DNA from: Siderastrea radians
Taxonomy: Eukaryota; Cnidaria; Anthozoa; Scleractinia; Rhizangiidae
Assembly (NCBI GenBank): GCA_964017195.1
Contig: OZ024892.1
Span: 15,860,071-15,924,070, forward strand
Length of the DNA: 64,000 nucleotides
Direction of reading: 5' to 3'
Numbering within the stretch: the first letter of the stretch is position 1; each line of letters starts with the position of its first letter. Below are positions 24,093 to 37,254 of the stretch, one piece after another. Under the pieces are notes generated by a model, which searched no databases, had not been told where the DNA came from, and saw only the letters and a program-made list of their open reading frames with translations. The position numbers and the translations under genes were made by a program.

Positions 24093-24450
24093 GAAAGAAA
24101 ATTCAGTAAGAAGGATTGCAGTTCTAAATTTTATCAATGGAAACACTTTCAGGCAGCGATACTTTCATGCACTGTTCAAGTGCTTTTATTTGAATGCCAA
24201 CATTTTAGTATTTGTTCAAAAACTTAAAAGTTACAGCCACCTTGTACAACGTAGCACCACAGCAAAGTACTGTTAATAAGTACTGTTAATAAGTACTGTT
24301 CACTTGCTTTCATTTGAATGGCAAGACTTTTGACACTAAGATTTAAAGGGTATAACCGCTTCAGGGAACTCCAGGAATTATGACAAATTGAGCTTTCATA
24401 AGATTACGAAATCCTGTATATGACGTACGTTAGATTTTGAGGCATCACGA
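24093..24450. repeat. Right host flank: rest of tandem copy and diverged duplication
   Basis: 24093-24165 continues the host repeat interrupted by the element and matches about 1943-2012. From about 24215 the sequence is a diverged copy of window positions 1-230. Confidence 0.8.
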
Positions 24451-25240
24451 AAATTGAAGTAAATCTATGTTTCAGAGCTTTTAATTGTACTCGTCGTGTC
24501 TGTTGGCATTTTTCCGTAGGCTAAAGTTCACATCATCGCCGTGAGCTTTCGAGCGAACTACAAGTAAAATTGTGAGAGTTGAAAGCCTGGTTTTCACTAA
24601 CGGCACAAGCAGAAACGCAAACGAGATTTCAGCGCGGAAATCGCAATGTACACAAGCTTAAGGAATCAAAACGTTTCTTACTCTATTAGATACACTAACT
24701 CTGCGATTGATTCTGCTTAAAACTAAACATTAAACAAAAACAAGTTTCCTCATTCTTCTTACTTATGCTTGCTGACGTTTCTGTTAGGATAACTTAGTAA
24801 ACCCCCCCCCCCCGCCCCGTGTTATCCTTATGTGCTTTTAAACTTAAAAGCTCGTGTTTCTGCCGGTCTCAAAACTAAAGGTTTTGATCTTATGACTTGC
24901 TAGACTGTTGATTACTATATGTTACTCATGTGCCCCTTTCTTCAAAGACTTCCCTCTCCTAGGTTGCGTTCCATTTTTTTCTATCCTCTTGTTATATCAC
25001 ACAAAACAACCCTTGTAATCGATGGGTCGTTTTAAAACGTAATATTTACATTGACCGTATAAGAACTGAGTAGAAATAAATTTTCATGGGAATTTTCTTG
25101 GCTTCCAGGTTTGTTGTCTGATTGCCTCACCAGAAAGGACTTTTTTGGCACCTAGCTTCAGTGAGTAACTTATACTGTTCGCTAAAAAATAAGAATAAGA
25201 CCTACATTGCATCTAACTGAGTATAAGTTCATTACTTTTA
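24451..25240. other. Host intergenic DNA, nothing recognised
   Basis: AT-rich with a C-rich homopolymer near 24801-24815. No exon or repeat that I can support. Confidence 0.5.
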
Positions 25241-25628
25241 AAGGGACACTGTCACCAATATTTAGGATAACTTTGAAAAGCTTAAAGACATATTCTAATC
25301 AGCGGAAACCCAAAAATACTGGTTGAGTTTCGTTTCAAACCACTCTACCAGTTCTCTTAGGCTATAATTAAGTGTGTTTGGCTGCAGATCGCTAGGATGG
25401 GAATGGTTGCAAACTTGAAAACATCAGGCTGATGCTTTGAAGTTTTTCCTTTGTTTCGTGGAAAAATCGCCAGTAACTGACTATGGTTTGTTCTTCCTTT
25501 GAGATAATCATTCGATTTCCTTCCCTTTAGGTTCTAGGAGTATTCTGTGTACGTAAAAAAAGCATTTAATTTAAATTTTAGCACATTTTTCACCCCGAAA
25601 CGTAAAAATTCCCGTGACAGTGTCCCTT
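25241..25628. mobile_element. MITE with TA target duplication
   Basis: Ends AAGGGACACTGTCAC and GTGACAGTGTCCCTT are inverted repeats bordered by TA on both sides. At 388 bp with no coding capacity it fits a non-autonomous DNA transposon. Confidence 0.75.
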
Positions 25629-25662
25629 TACCTATTAGCTATGTGTTTTATGCTAAAAAACT

Positions 25663-25786
25663 CCATCCATCCATCCATCCATCCATCCTTCCACTCATTC
25701 ATTCATTCATTCATTCATTCATTCATTCATTCAGTCAGTCAGTCAGTCAGTCAGTCAGTCAGTCACTCACTCACTCACTCACAAAA
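25663..25786. repeat. Compound tetranucleotide microsatellite
   Basis: Successive runs of ATCC, ATTC, AGTC and ACTC, each differing from the next by one base, which suggests stepwise mutation and expansion. The same motifs recur at 26640-26763 after the LINE remnant. Confidence 0.9.
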
Positions 25787-25799
25787 CGCACTTCGATAA

Positions 25800-26662
25800 A
25801 AGCACAATTGAACAAACATTAAGCGTCCCATGGTATACAGCCTCAATCTTCACCTACTGGCAAAGACTGAAGCATTCTTGTAACAACGTTTTGTTAAGTG
25901 AAGCATTTCAATATGCAACAACATCTGCAACTTTTTTCGATGTTGTAATTAACGAAGAGATCACTAGGGGATATCAAGTAACAGAACCAATAACACGGCA
26001 ACACATCAAGAACGGACGATTAACTATAAGGAAAACTCTCAGAAATCAGTATTCACAAAACTGGTTTGAGACCCAGAATAGTTCATCATCAACTTCAAGA
26101 GAAAAATTTACACATAAGGAAGTTAAAAAGGGTCATGAATTTGAAAATTACCTAAAAACAGTTACAAATCCAGCACATAGAATAAGCTTGACAAAGCTTA
26201 GATTAGGATGTCATGCATTACGAATACAGACTGGAAAATATGAAAATAGAGGAGTATCAATCCATGTAGAGCAACGAACATGCTTCGTATGTAAACAAAC
26301 TTGCGTAGAAGACGAAAAGCATTTCTTGATGTATTGCTAGGGGTTTACCACCATACGACATGAGCTATGTTCTAACATTTCAAAGATTGATGTAAGTTAG
26401 ATACATTTAGGTGAAAGTGAGAGGACTAAGTACTTACTTAGAGCTGACAATAAAATTACATCAAAAATAGTAGGTTAATGTTTAGAAAAAGGAAAGAGCT
26501 TCTTAACTTACAAACACAATGAACATTATATTTTTTCTTTTCAAATGAATTGTATAAGAATCTAGTTTTTGTTATTTCTTAATTGTATTAGCTAATGCTC
26601 AAACCTTTATTGTAAACAGACCAATACCTCCCTTTGGAGAGTACGGCGCAATAAAGATTACT
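25800..26662 (+). mobile_element. LINE 3' remnant
   Basis: An ORF at 25891-26340 encodes the C-terminal part of a non-LTR reverse transcriptase. It has LTKLRLGCHALRIQTGKY and the Cys-rich end CFVCKQTCVEDEKHFLMYC, typical of CR1/L2-group ORF2 tails. The 3' end has AATAAAGATTACTG followed by short tandem repeats instead of poly(A), as is usual for that group. The copy is 5'-truncated. Confidence 0.75.
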
Positions 26663-26763
26663 GTTACTGTTACTGTTACTCACTCACTCACTCACTCACT
26701 CACTCATTCACTCACTCACTCACTCACTCACTCATTCATTCATTCATTCATTCATTCATTCAT
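26640..26763. repeat. TTACTG / ACTC / ATTC microsatellite
   Basis: Direct continuation of the LINE 3' tail into tetranucleotide runs matching those at 25663-25786. Confidence 0.85.
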
Positions 26764-26800
26764 TAAGTATTCACTTCTTTTTGGATTATTTAACCCACAG

Positions 26801-28055
26801 GAAATTACAACGATTCAGTGAATGATGCAAGACTTGCCATTGGCGTGCAACCATCTTACATCAAAGCGATTGTAAGAGGTAAGTTTTCTTAAAAAGGGAT
26901 GCTGTCCTCTTGAAATCATGGAGAAAGCTGTGGATTTACTACTACACGCAAGCAAGCTTAGCACTGAAAAGATGCTTTGATACTGGAATATAAACCAGAA
27001 TTCTCTCGTTAAACTAGGTGAAGGCTGGCGGGTTTCTTCGTAGAAACAAACTTAATTGAGTCAAGAACTTATGCCAGTACAGAACTAGTGATGTTAGCTT
27101 TACAATGATTAAACACTTTTCAACAAAGGTTTAAAATTTCTAGTTATATCATAATGCGTCGTGAATAGAGTGAGAAGCTTTTATATTTTTACCAATATCA
27201 CTTCGCACACCATTAAGTTGTTTCAAGGCCTTTTTTCCCTAATATAATCTATCAGTCATTACGTTTGCAATACGAGTGAGCCTCGGAACAATATTTTACC
27301 ATGAGTGGCTATTATTAAGGAGACAGTCTGGTCAAAGTTTTAGGAAATAGGATAAGATTTGAAAAAGAAATAAAGAGGGATAAAAATTTTGTAATTTTAA
27401 ATTACCTTTAATTCTTAAACATCTTCAATTTTCTTAAGATGCGTATTTGGATTGAATAAAATCTCAAGAAGATAATTAAAACGTTGGGAAAAGATGGCAT
27501 CTGACCAGACTGCCCCCTTTATTTTCAGTCACCCTTTCCCGCCTCTGTTCGGGATATAATTGTTTTTTAAAAACTCATCCTATTGTACTAAAGAAATGAG
27601 ACATTACGTCTGTAGTTATGGCATAATCACTTGTACATGTTCAGTATTTTATTTCATTATGTTCAAAAGTTTCTATCTTGTATTATTAGGAGCAAGGGCC
27701 TGTGTCCAGCTAAGTAAGTTTGAAGAAGCAATCACGTGGTGTGACAAGGGATTAGCTGTATCCTTCACTGAGAGGCTACCATAAAGTTATTTGTTATGTT
27801 CATTAAACAGACAATTACGGTAGACAATTACGGTATTTCATTAACTCCAAGTTGCTTATCTTAAGGATTATAATTCCCCAACATCCCACAAATATATTAA
27901 ATCAGGATGGGTTATAGAATTTGACATCATCATCTTTTATTCTTCCTTCAGGACCTTAAATGCAAAAAAACGCAAAAATTGTTGTCAATTTTAACAAGAA
28001 AGGTAACAGGACCTTTTCAGAAAAAAATTGCAAACAAATGCAGAGATTAAGCGAA
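26801..28055 (+). CDS. Orphan TPR exons (partial gene)
   Basis: Exon-like blocks with good splice signals include 26801-26878 (CAG| before, |GTAAGT after), encoding GNYNDSVNDARLAIGVQPSY, and about 27690-27757, encoding ARACVQLSKFEEAITWCDKG. Both are TPR halves. A possible further exon near 27953 runs into a stop. They may be the 5' exons of the downstream TPR-CHAT gene, an alternative start, or a fragment of a related gene. I cannot connect them with certainty. The rest of the interval is intron-like. Confidence 0.55.
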
Positions 28056-28574
28056 GACTGATGAAAATAAAAGAAACTGGTGTGCGCAGCATGTAATGAA
28101 CCGAGACTGGCGCTATCGAAAATCGATTTGTGATTATTACGTATTAAAAAGGTTAGGGCAAGCTTAACTGAGACAGACAAATCCGAAAAGAATAAACATG
28201 GAATATACAATTGTAACTGGCAAAAGGCAAAACCTCGCTCAGTTGACCTAAACAAACGATTTAGCTGTCCGTTAACGTGTGCTCACCGTGTACAATGGCT
28301 AGCTTGAAATCAAGAGAAAAGCTTGAAATTCAATGCTCACAAGAGAAACAGTGTTCCATCACAGGCGTTCAAAGTTCAAGTTCTCAATCAGTTCGTAAGT
28401 CACTAACTCTCATTGAAACGAAATCTTTAAATCATCAAGTCAAGTAAAACTGTTCTAAACAAAAACCAAAAATGTTATTAAATAAAGGCCATTTTCAAAT
28501 TCACTGTATTGAATTTGAATTATTCGTAACTTTTGCTACCGACATATAACATTCTTGACTTATCTAAGATTGAC

Positions 28575-31500
28575 ATGAACAACCAGGATTTGTTGCAATT
28601 AAAGAGCAGGTCTCTCAAAGAACAAAACAAACTGCAAGATACAGGAGGAAGGAGAGGGAGGGATGAGTTAGAAACGAAAAGGGTAAGTCAATTAATATGA
28701 GCAGAAAAAGCAAGTGAGACCCACAAAGATCTGTTTCTAATGCTATCGACCTAAGAATCGTGTATCGAAATTGTTTTGAAATGAATTCTAAATAAACATG
28801 AATTACATTTATCCTAAATCTGTATAAACCTCTTTCTTAATCTTTACAGGGTTACATACAAACGACAGAAAGTAGGTTACAATGTATAGATGACCTAGAG
28901 AGACGTCTATCAATAGCCAAAGAGGTGGGCGATAGGGCCGGAGAAGGAATGGCCTACGGAAATCTCGGCATCGCTTATGACATTCTAGGAAGATACAAAG
29001 AAGCCATAGAGTACCAAAATAAAAACCTATCAATAGCCAGAGAAGTGGGCGATAGGGCCGGAGAAGGAAGAGCCTATGCAAATCTTGGCAACGCATATCA
29101 CAGCCTAGGAAAATTCCAAGATGCCATAGAGTACCACAATAAACACCTATCAATAGCCAGAGAAGTGGGCGATAGGGCCGGAGAAGGAAGAACCTATGGA
29201 AATCTTGGCAATGCATATCGCAGGCTAGGAAAATTCCAAGAAGCCATAGAGTACCACAATAAACACCTATCAATAGCCAGAGAAGTGGGCGATAGGGCCG
29301 GAGAAGGAATAGGCTATGCAAATCTTGGCAACGCATATGACAACCTAGGAAAATTCCAAGAAGCCATAGAGTACCACAATAAAGACCTATCAATAGCCAG
29401 AGAAGTGGGCGATAGGGCGGGAGAAGGAAGAGCCTATGGAAATCTTGGCAACGCATATCACAGTTTAGGAAAATTCCAAGATGCCATAGAGTACCACAAT
29501 AAAGACCTATCAATAGCCAGAGAAGTGGGCGATAGGGTCGGAGAAGGAGTGGCCTATGCAAATCTTGGCATCGCATATCACAGCCTAGGAAAATTCCAAG
29601 AAGCCATAGAGTACCTTAATAAACACCTATCAATAGCCAGAGAAGTGGGCGATAGGGCCGGAGAAGGAAGAACCTATGGAAATCTTGGCAATGCATATCG
29701 CAGCCTAGGAAAATTCCAAGAAACCATAGAGTACCACAATAAAAACCTATCAATAGCCAGAGAAGTGGGCGATAGGGTCGGAGAAGGATGGGCCTATTCA
29801 AATCTTGGCAACGCATATCACAGCCTAGGAAAATTCCAAGAAGCCATAGAGTACCAGAATAAACACCTATCAATAGCCAGAGAAGTGGGCGATAGGGTCG
29901 GAGAAGGAGTGGCCTATAGAAATCTTGGCATCGCATATCACAGCCTAGGAAAATTCCAAGAAGCCATAGAGTACCTTAATAAACGCCTATCAATAGCCAG
30001 AGAAGTGGGCGATAGGGCCAGAGAAGGAAGAACCTATGGAAATCTTGGCAATGCATATCGCAGCCTAGGAAAATTCCAAGAAGCCATAGCGTACCACAAT
30101 AAACACTTATCAATAGCCAGAGAAGTGGGCGATAGGGCCGGAGAAGGAAGGGCCTATGCAAATCTTGCCAACGCATATCACAGCCTAGGAAAATTCCAAG
30201 AAGCCATAGCGTACCACAATAAACACCTATCAATTGCCAGAGAAGTGGGCGATAGGGCCGGAGAAGGAAGGGCCTATGCAAATCTTGGCAACGCATATCA
30301 CAGCCTAGGAAAATTCCAAGAAGCCATAGAGTACCAGAATAAACACCTATCAATAGCCAGAGAAGTGGGCGATAGGGTCGGAGAAGGAAGAGCCTATAGA
30401 AATCTTGGCAACGCATATGACAGCCTAGGAAAATTCCAAGAAGCCATAGAGTACCACAATAAAGACCTATCAATAGCCAGAGAAGTGGGCGATAGGGTCG
30501 GAGAAGGAGGGGCCTATGCAAATCTTGGCATCGCATATCACAGCCTAGGAAAATTCCAAGAAGCCATAGAGTACCACAATAAAGACCTATCAATAGCCAG
30601 AGAAGTGGGCGATAGGGCCGGAGAAGGAAGAGCCTATGCAAATCTTGGCAACGCATATGACAGCCTAGGAAAATTCCAAGAAGCCATAGAGTACCTTAAT
30701 AAACACCTATCAATAGCCAGAGAAGTGGGCGATAGGGTCGGAGAAGGAAGAGCCTATAGAAATCTTGGCAACGCATATGACAGCCTAGGAAAATTCCAAG
30801 AAGCCATAGAGTACCACAATAAAGACCTATCAATAGCCAGAGAAGTGGGCGATAGGGTCGGAGAAGGAGGGGCCTATGCAAATCTTGGCATCGCATATCA
30901 CAGCCTAGGAAAATTCCAAGAAGCCATAGAGTACCACAATAAACACCTATCAATAGCCAGAGAAGTGGGCGATAGGGCCGGAGAAGGAAGAGCCTATGCA
31001 AATCTTGGCAACGCATATGACAGCCTAGGAAAATTCCAAGAAGCCATAGAGTACCACAATAAAGACCTATCAATAGCTAGAGAAGTGGGCGATAGGGCCG
31101 GAGAAGGAAGAGCCTATGCAAATCTTGGCAACGCATATCACAGTTTAGGAAAATTCCAAGATGCCATAGAGTACCACAATAAAGACCTATCAATAGCCAG
31201 AGAAGTGGGCGATAGGGTCGGAGAAGGAGTGACCTATGCAAATCTTGGCATCGCATATCACAGCCTAGGAAAATTCCAAGAAGCCATAGAGTACCTTAAT
31301 AAACGCTTATCAATAGCCAGAGAAGTGGGCGATAGGGCCGGAGAAGGAAGAACCTATGGAAATCTTGGCAATGCATATCGCAGCCTAGGAAAATTCCAAG
31401 AAGCCATAGCGTACCACAATAAACACTTATCAATAGCCAGAGAAGTGGGCGATAGGGCCGGAGAAGGAAGGGCCTATGCAAATCTTGGCAACGCATATCA

Positions 31501-33691
31501 CAGCCTAGGAAAATTCCAAGAAGCCATAGCGTACCACAATAAACACCTATCAATTGCCAGAGAAGTGGGCGATAGGGCCGGAGAAGGAAGGGCCTATGCA
31601 AATCTTGGCAACGCATATGACAGCCTAGGAAAATTCCAAGATGCCATAGAGTACCAGAATAAACACCTATCAATAGCCAGAGAAGTGGGCGATAGGGTCG
31701 GAGAAGGATGGGCCTATGCAAATCTTGGCAACGCATATGTCAGCCTAGGAAAATTCCAAGAAGCCATAGAGTACCACAATAAAGCCCTATCAATAGCTAG
31801 AGAAGTGGGCGATAGGGTCGGAGAAGGAAGAGCCTATGGAAATCTTGGCAACGCATATGACAGCCTAAGAAAATTGGAAGAAGCCGTAGGAAACTATAAT
31901 AAGTGCCTATCAATAGCCAAAGAAGTGGGTGATAGGGCCGGAGAAGGAAAGGGCTATGGAAGTCTGGGGCACGTTTATTGCCGCCTAGGCAAATTTCAGG
32001 AAGCCATAGAGTACCAAAATAAACACCTATCAATTGCCAAAGAAGTGGGCGAGAGAGACGGAGAAGGAAAGGCCTATGGAAGTCTCGGGGACTCTTATCA
32101 CAGGCTGGGAAAAGAACAAGAAGCCATAGACTATTACAATAAAAGCCTATCAATAGCCAAAGAAGTGGGTGATAGGGTTGGACAAGGCCAGAACTATTTA
32201 CAACTTGGTACCATTTATTGGAAACTAAGGAGATTCCAAGAAGCCAAGGAATGTTTCCAATCCAGCGTAGAGGTTTTCAATATCGTAAGGGATTATCTTA
32301 AGTCTGAAGATACCTTAAAAATAAGCTTTCGAGATCTTTATCGAGATGCTTTCGATGCTTTGTGGTTGGCCCTGTTAAAGCTCAACCTGACCGATGAGGC
32401 TTTGTACGCTGCTGAGCGAGGTCGAGCACAGACTTTGGTGGATGGCTTGAAAATACATTATGGCTTAACAGCATTAAAATCAGCGACAATTGAACCTAAA
32501 GCAATAATTTCTTACATCTCAAACCTCTTTCCTACCCGAACAGTGTTTTTAGCACTTAAACACAACGTAATAACCTTGTGGGTTGTCAACAAGGAAAACA
32601 AAGTTGAAATTCGACAAAAGGAAATAGACGGGAGAAGGGGACACCACGATTCCATAAACGACTTGTTGGAAACTACGCTGAAGAAAATTGGAGCCGGTGT
32701 TGGTGTTAAATGCGAGAATCGTTCACTAGAACCAACGGATGACTCCCCGTCCGATAGAGGAGGTAATGAGCAGCCAGCACAGTCTTTGCAGTGCACCATC
32801 GACTCGTTACAGCCATTACATGATGCAATTATTGGCCCCATTGCAGACTTGTGCCAAGGTGACGAATTGATCATTGTCCCAGATGGTCCATTGTGCTTAG
32901 CTCCGTTTTCTGCTTTAAGCGAATCTATAAGAATCCGCACTGTACCCTCACTCACCAGTTTAAAATTGATCATAGATTCTCCTGAGGACTACCACAGAAA
33001 GAGTGGAGCCCTGCTCGTCGGAGATCCGTGTTTGGAGAAAGTTATCAAAGAAGGGATCTGGGAAATAAAGCCCATGTACACCCAGTTGCCGTGCGCTAAA
33101 ATGGAAGTTGAAATGATAGGAAACATTCTAAACATCCCACCACTCACAGGAACAGGAGCAACAAAAGAGAAAGTGCTGGAACAAATGACGTCAGTTGCCT
33201 TAGTTCACATTGCAGCACACGGGCGAAAGGAAACAGGTGAAATAGCCTTGGCTCCAAATCTGGGGTGGGAAAATAATCCAGATCAATTACCAAGATTAAA
33301 GATCAAGATTCCTAAAGAAAAGGACTACATTCTTAATATGTCTGATGTGCTAGCCGTTCGTCTGCGAGCAAGGCTTGTTGTGCTCAGTTGTTGTCACAGT
33401 GGTCGCGGAGAAGTGAAGTCGGAGGGTGTGGTCGGTATTGCTCGAGCTTTCTTGGCTGCCGGTGCCCGTTCTGTTCTTGCGTCACTCTGGGCAATTTCTG
33501 ACGAGGCAACCATGGAGTTTATGAAGAGTTTTTATCAACAGCTGAAAGATGGAGAAAGCGCCAGTGTGGCTCTTTACCAGGCTATGAAAACCCTTCGAGG
33601 TTCAGAGAGGTTCTGTGCCGTGAAGTACTGGGCTCCATTTGTACTGATTGGTGATGATGTCAGGCTTGAATTTGGAAAACGAAGAGTCTGA
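28575..33691 (+). CDS. TPR-repeat CHAT-domain protein (TTC28-like), two exons
   Basis: Exon 1 is 28575-28682 (ATG, 36 codons, donor GG|GTAAGT). Exon 2 is 28850-33691 (acceptor TTTACAG|), in phase 0, giving about 1649 aa. About 27 tetratricopeptide repeats of 40 residues (core [20 protein letters not shown]) are encoded by near-identical 120-bp units from 28925 to about 32200; the last four are more diverged. A C-terminal CHAT caspase-like domain follows, with catalytic His in VHIAAHG (about 1490) and Cys in VLSCCHSG (about 1548), then [14 protein letters not shown] proteases joined to TPRs occur in bacterial defence and in large cnidarian families. A signalling or immune role is inferred. The long antisense ORFs across the repeats are artefacts of the 120-bp period. 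Confidence 0.9.
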
Positions 33692-36600
33692 GTAAAGTAA
33701 ATAGAATTTTCTTTTAAATTTAAACAATGGCATATCACCACATATCACTTGAAAGAAAAAGTGATCTTCAAATCCGCAAAAGAGCGGTGTTGGTTGAGGG
33801 AGAAGTCTTAGCTTGGTTGAAGGAAATTGCCTTTCTCGTAAGCCATGTGTGCAGTTACCGTCAAACGCAATTACAATTAACGTGCTCAAAAGTAAAGCAT
33901 CAACGAAAAACACACGAAAGTGAAACGAGAGATAAGGCCACACTATATAAGGAACGACTTGCAAATCACAAGTTAGCTGAAGAATACTTTCTTTTTCCCC
34001 TTCCTCAACACACACACACACAGTATAAGGTAGATCAGTAGACGACAGCTTGTCAACGTGAAAAACCACATTGTGAAGAGTAGTTGGGGAAGTTACTAAG
34101 ATTTATATTAAATATGCTGTTGTTTATTTCCTATTTTTTAATACGTTCTCTTAATTTGTTTTTGAATTAAAGGTGTTTTTCTGTATACTTCTCTACAAGA
34201 TGTTAAGACAGTGTGCATTTCGCATGCCTCGACAGAAATAAACCAGAATACGCCATCTCACCTTTGTCTCACCTGACAATGAAACCCACTGAGATTAGAC
34301 CTTACACCAATCAAAAAACACTGTGACTAATGTCAATCACGTCGCATCATTTCTCGGTTTACTTGTTGAACTCTTTTAATTTCTTTTTTTGATTTTCAGA
34401 CGCTCAATTGTCAAGTCAGAAGAGGGCGTCACAAGCCACAATTGTTAACGTTTTTTTCAATAATTGTTCATTAAATTGTTTATACCCAGCTAGAAATAAG
34501 AGTGACATTTCAAAGAATCTTCGTTCTAAGCCATAATATCCTAGAAACACTTCAATGTGATTTATGAATTCATTTTTGTGGTCGCTGTCATATTAATTCC
34601 TGACAAAAGAAGGGCAGTGATGACCAAAAAAGCGACATAAAAATAACGAATATTGTAAGAGAGGAATGACAGCTTCGCTTCTGCATAAGAAGCGTGTAAA
34701 TAACTAGGGCTTTTGCGTTTCTTTGAAAAGAACATAGGATTAGTGTGGAGTCCTACCTAAGCCGTAGTTTAGTAGAACAAGACAATATTACGAGCCCTTT
34801 GCGGTGGAAACCACGTCACATGGATTCATAGCACAACTAATTAATGACAACCCCATCAACTACTGTACGATGCAACGACTGCCTATCTCTCCATAAGAAT
34901 TACTTTCGTTTATTACAAGGAACCTATCAACCAACTGTACTACATTTAGTCTAATGCGGTGTACTTCTTTAACAAGAATTGCTTTCCTATGCATGCGTGA
35001 ATCTCGGAATCCATTTCTGCGACAGATAAATCTTCATATCAAAGGCTTCAGGTTTTTAATTACCTTGATTGAATGATCGATCGATTGAGCGATCGATTAA
35101 TCAATTCGGCTTGTTTGCCACTAGAATAATATCATCTACACACGATATGACTTTTCACTGGATGTGAAGATGAGTACATAGTAATAAGTATAATAAATAT
35201 TCAATTGATATGTAGCATGACCACTCAACATCGACCAATCGCGTTTTTGTTCAGCATTCCATCGGCACATCTATTATTATTGATTAGTCGTTTAGTCATA
35301 AACAATCACAGCCAAACTTCCCATTAGTGCACTTGGGTAATGCAGCCATTCTCAGACCGCGATCAAGTGACCGCTGAAGCGACGTGTCCGCTTGCGGGGG
35401 GTAAGCAGGTAGTCACTATTGAATTCCAGTTCGATATTAATTCAAGTTCTCGGTAATTAGTGGCGATACTTGAATGCGAACGATAACTAACATAAGAAAT
35501 TTTATTGATTGATTACATGTCAATAGTGTGTAATTCAACTGCAACAAGGAACCTAAAAATTGTATATTTAGCAGTTTTCAAACAAATATAGAAGGAACGT
35601 GGATACCTGGTGAAATACCCTGATAAACGCAAACTTAACATGTACACTTATGTGCGGATATAGCAATGTTTAGACTCGTTTGTACATGGTTTTATAATAT
35701 GATTTTGGACATTTTTTTAATTTCTAGAACATTTTCATTCTATTGGAGTGTTTTGCTTGCCTTCTGCATATTTTAAGGGGGATGTTGGAAATTATTATTT
35801 AATAACACTCTGTAGTAACAGGGTGACCCGTGCTTTAGTGTGCTTTCACCAGCGAGTTTACCGCAGAGTCACCAAGCAACGCGCGTGTCAAAAGGTACAA
35901 CTGACATGCTGGCTTGTTTTAGCCATAGTTCAGAAAACATGCGTACACAGCTTGGAAAAGTTCCCTCTATTTCTACATTGCGTGGGCTGCACTTAACTTA
36001 CTTTTACTCTGAAAGTCGTAAACAGCCATGTTTCTATCGAGTCAGATTTAATTAAACAACGTAGTTTTTGTGTACAAAGTTGCGCGTGCTTCGGAGTAGT
36101 GACCATCTGGTGGACTGTTTTGGTTTGGTAGAGTCTGTATATTAAGCGTTCCATTTAGTTAACCTTTTTGGGAATCATTCTGGCCAACATGTCAGTATGA
36201 ACTTTGAGACATTTTGGTTTCATTTTGGTGATTGCCAATGTAACTCATTTAACTTGTTTGTTTAATTACTTTACTTTACTTACGTGGAATTTTTGCGAGT
36301 CTTTTCTCTTTTGTAATTTGTTAGCGAAATTGGGTCACCTTTGTAAGGTACTGTGCTTTCAGTCCACGGTTACCGTAGTGATTGGCATTTGGAGCGTTTC
36401 CAGTGTTAGTCTACTTTATCTACTTTTCGATCAACCGTCGACTTAAAAAAATTGTCTTAGGATTGCTTTTAGCGGACCTACAGTCGCGGTCTTAATCCTT
36501 TTAAGGAAACCGTTGCATCTTTCATTTTACAGGCACTTGAAAAGACCAGGCATTTTAGCCAATCACAATGCGTTACATGGATCTTTGCTGAGTTAGCTAA

Positions 36601-37254
36601 GCATAGGTTTTACGTATTTGAAGTTAAGTTGTTATTAGTCCGCAAAGCGTGCAGAGATCAAGATTAAAGCTCAGTTAAAGGAAAACAACTCACGTCTCCT
36701 GTCTATTAGCCTTCCTAAATTGCCTTGTGAGAGATTCTGGCGAAAAAGAATCTGGGTGGGTGCTATTCAAGCTAGTCAAGTTCTGAGAGAACACTAAATC
36801 TTCAAAACTTTGAGTGAAACCTTCTCTCATGTGAAATGAAAACCACAGCTAGCACAGAAACTCGAGGGTCGGAGCACGGAACGGTTCCTTTAAAAATCTT
36901 AAGCCTAGCTAAAACTCAGTTTTCACGTCACTGAGATTTTATTTATTTAAGTTGATATTTTGCGCACTGGTTTAATCTTGCAACTACCTTTCAGAGCACC
37001 GATCTTTTTTTCCTGTTTCACGTTCCCCTTACCCATTCCCGACACGATTCCCCGTATTGTTTCACCCGACAGTATTAGATTATTTTCAGGACTCAAGGTA
37101 ATTAACATCTGCGAGGGCAAAGCGATCTCTATGGAGAACACGGTGACAGGAATCATTTGACAAATACTCTGTGATTCGTAGACGAGTGTTAACTTTAGTT
37201 TTTGGCTTGAAGGTCTCGAAGGTCTATGGACCGAGTAACTACCACAGATGAATA
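33692..37254. other. Host intergenic DNA
   Basis: No supported gene. An AATAAA at about 34236 is a possible poly(A) signal for the TPR-CHAT gene. There is a CA microsatellite near 34009-34020. Short ORFs here lack coding character. Confidence 0.5.

Noticed and set aside
25663..25786. CRISPR-like array
   Set aside because: Simple tetranucleotide microsatellites without spacers, in a eukaryotic genome.
28809..32153. Long minus-strand ORFs of up to 255 aa across the TPR repeats
   Set aside because: They arise because a 120-bp unit (a multiple of three) with no antisense stop is repeated. The sense frame has TPR and CHAT domains and good splice sites.
34860..36450. Short plus-strand ORFs (60-112 aa) in the host intergenic region
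   Set aside because: No domain, no splice-flanked exons and low-complexity composition. The count is what chance would give in AT-rich DNA.
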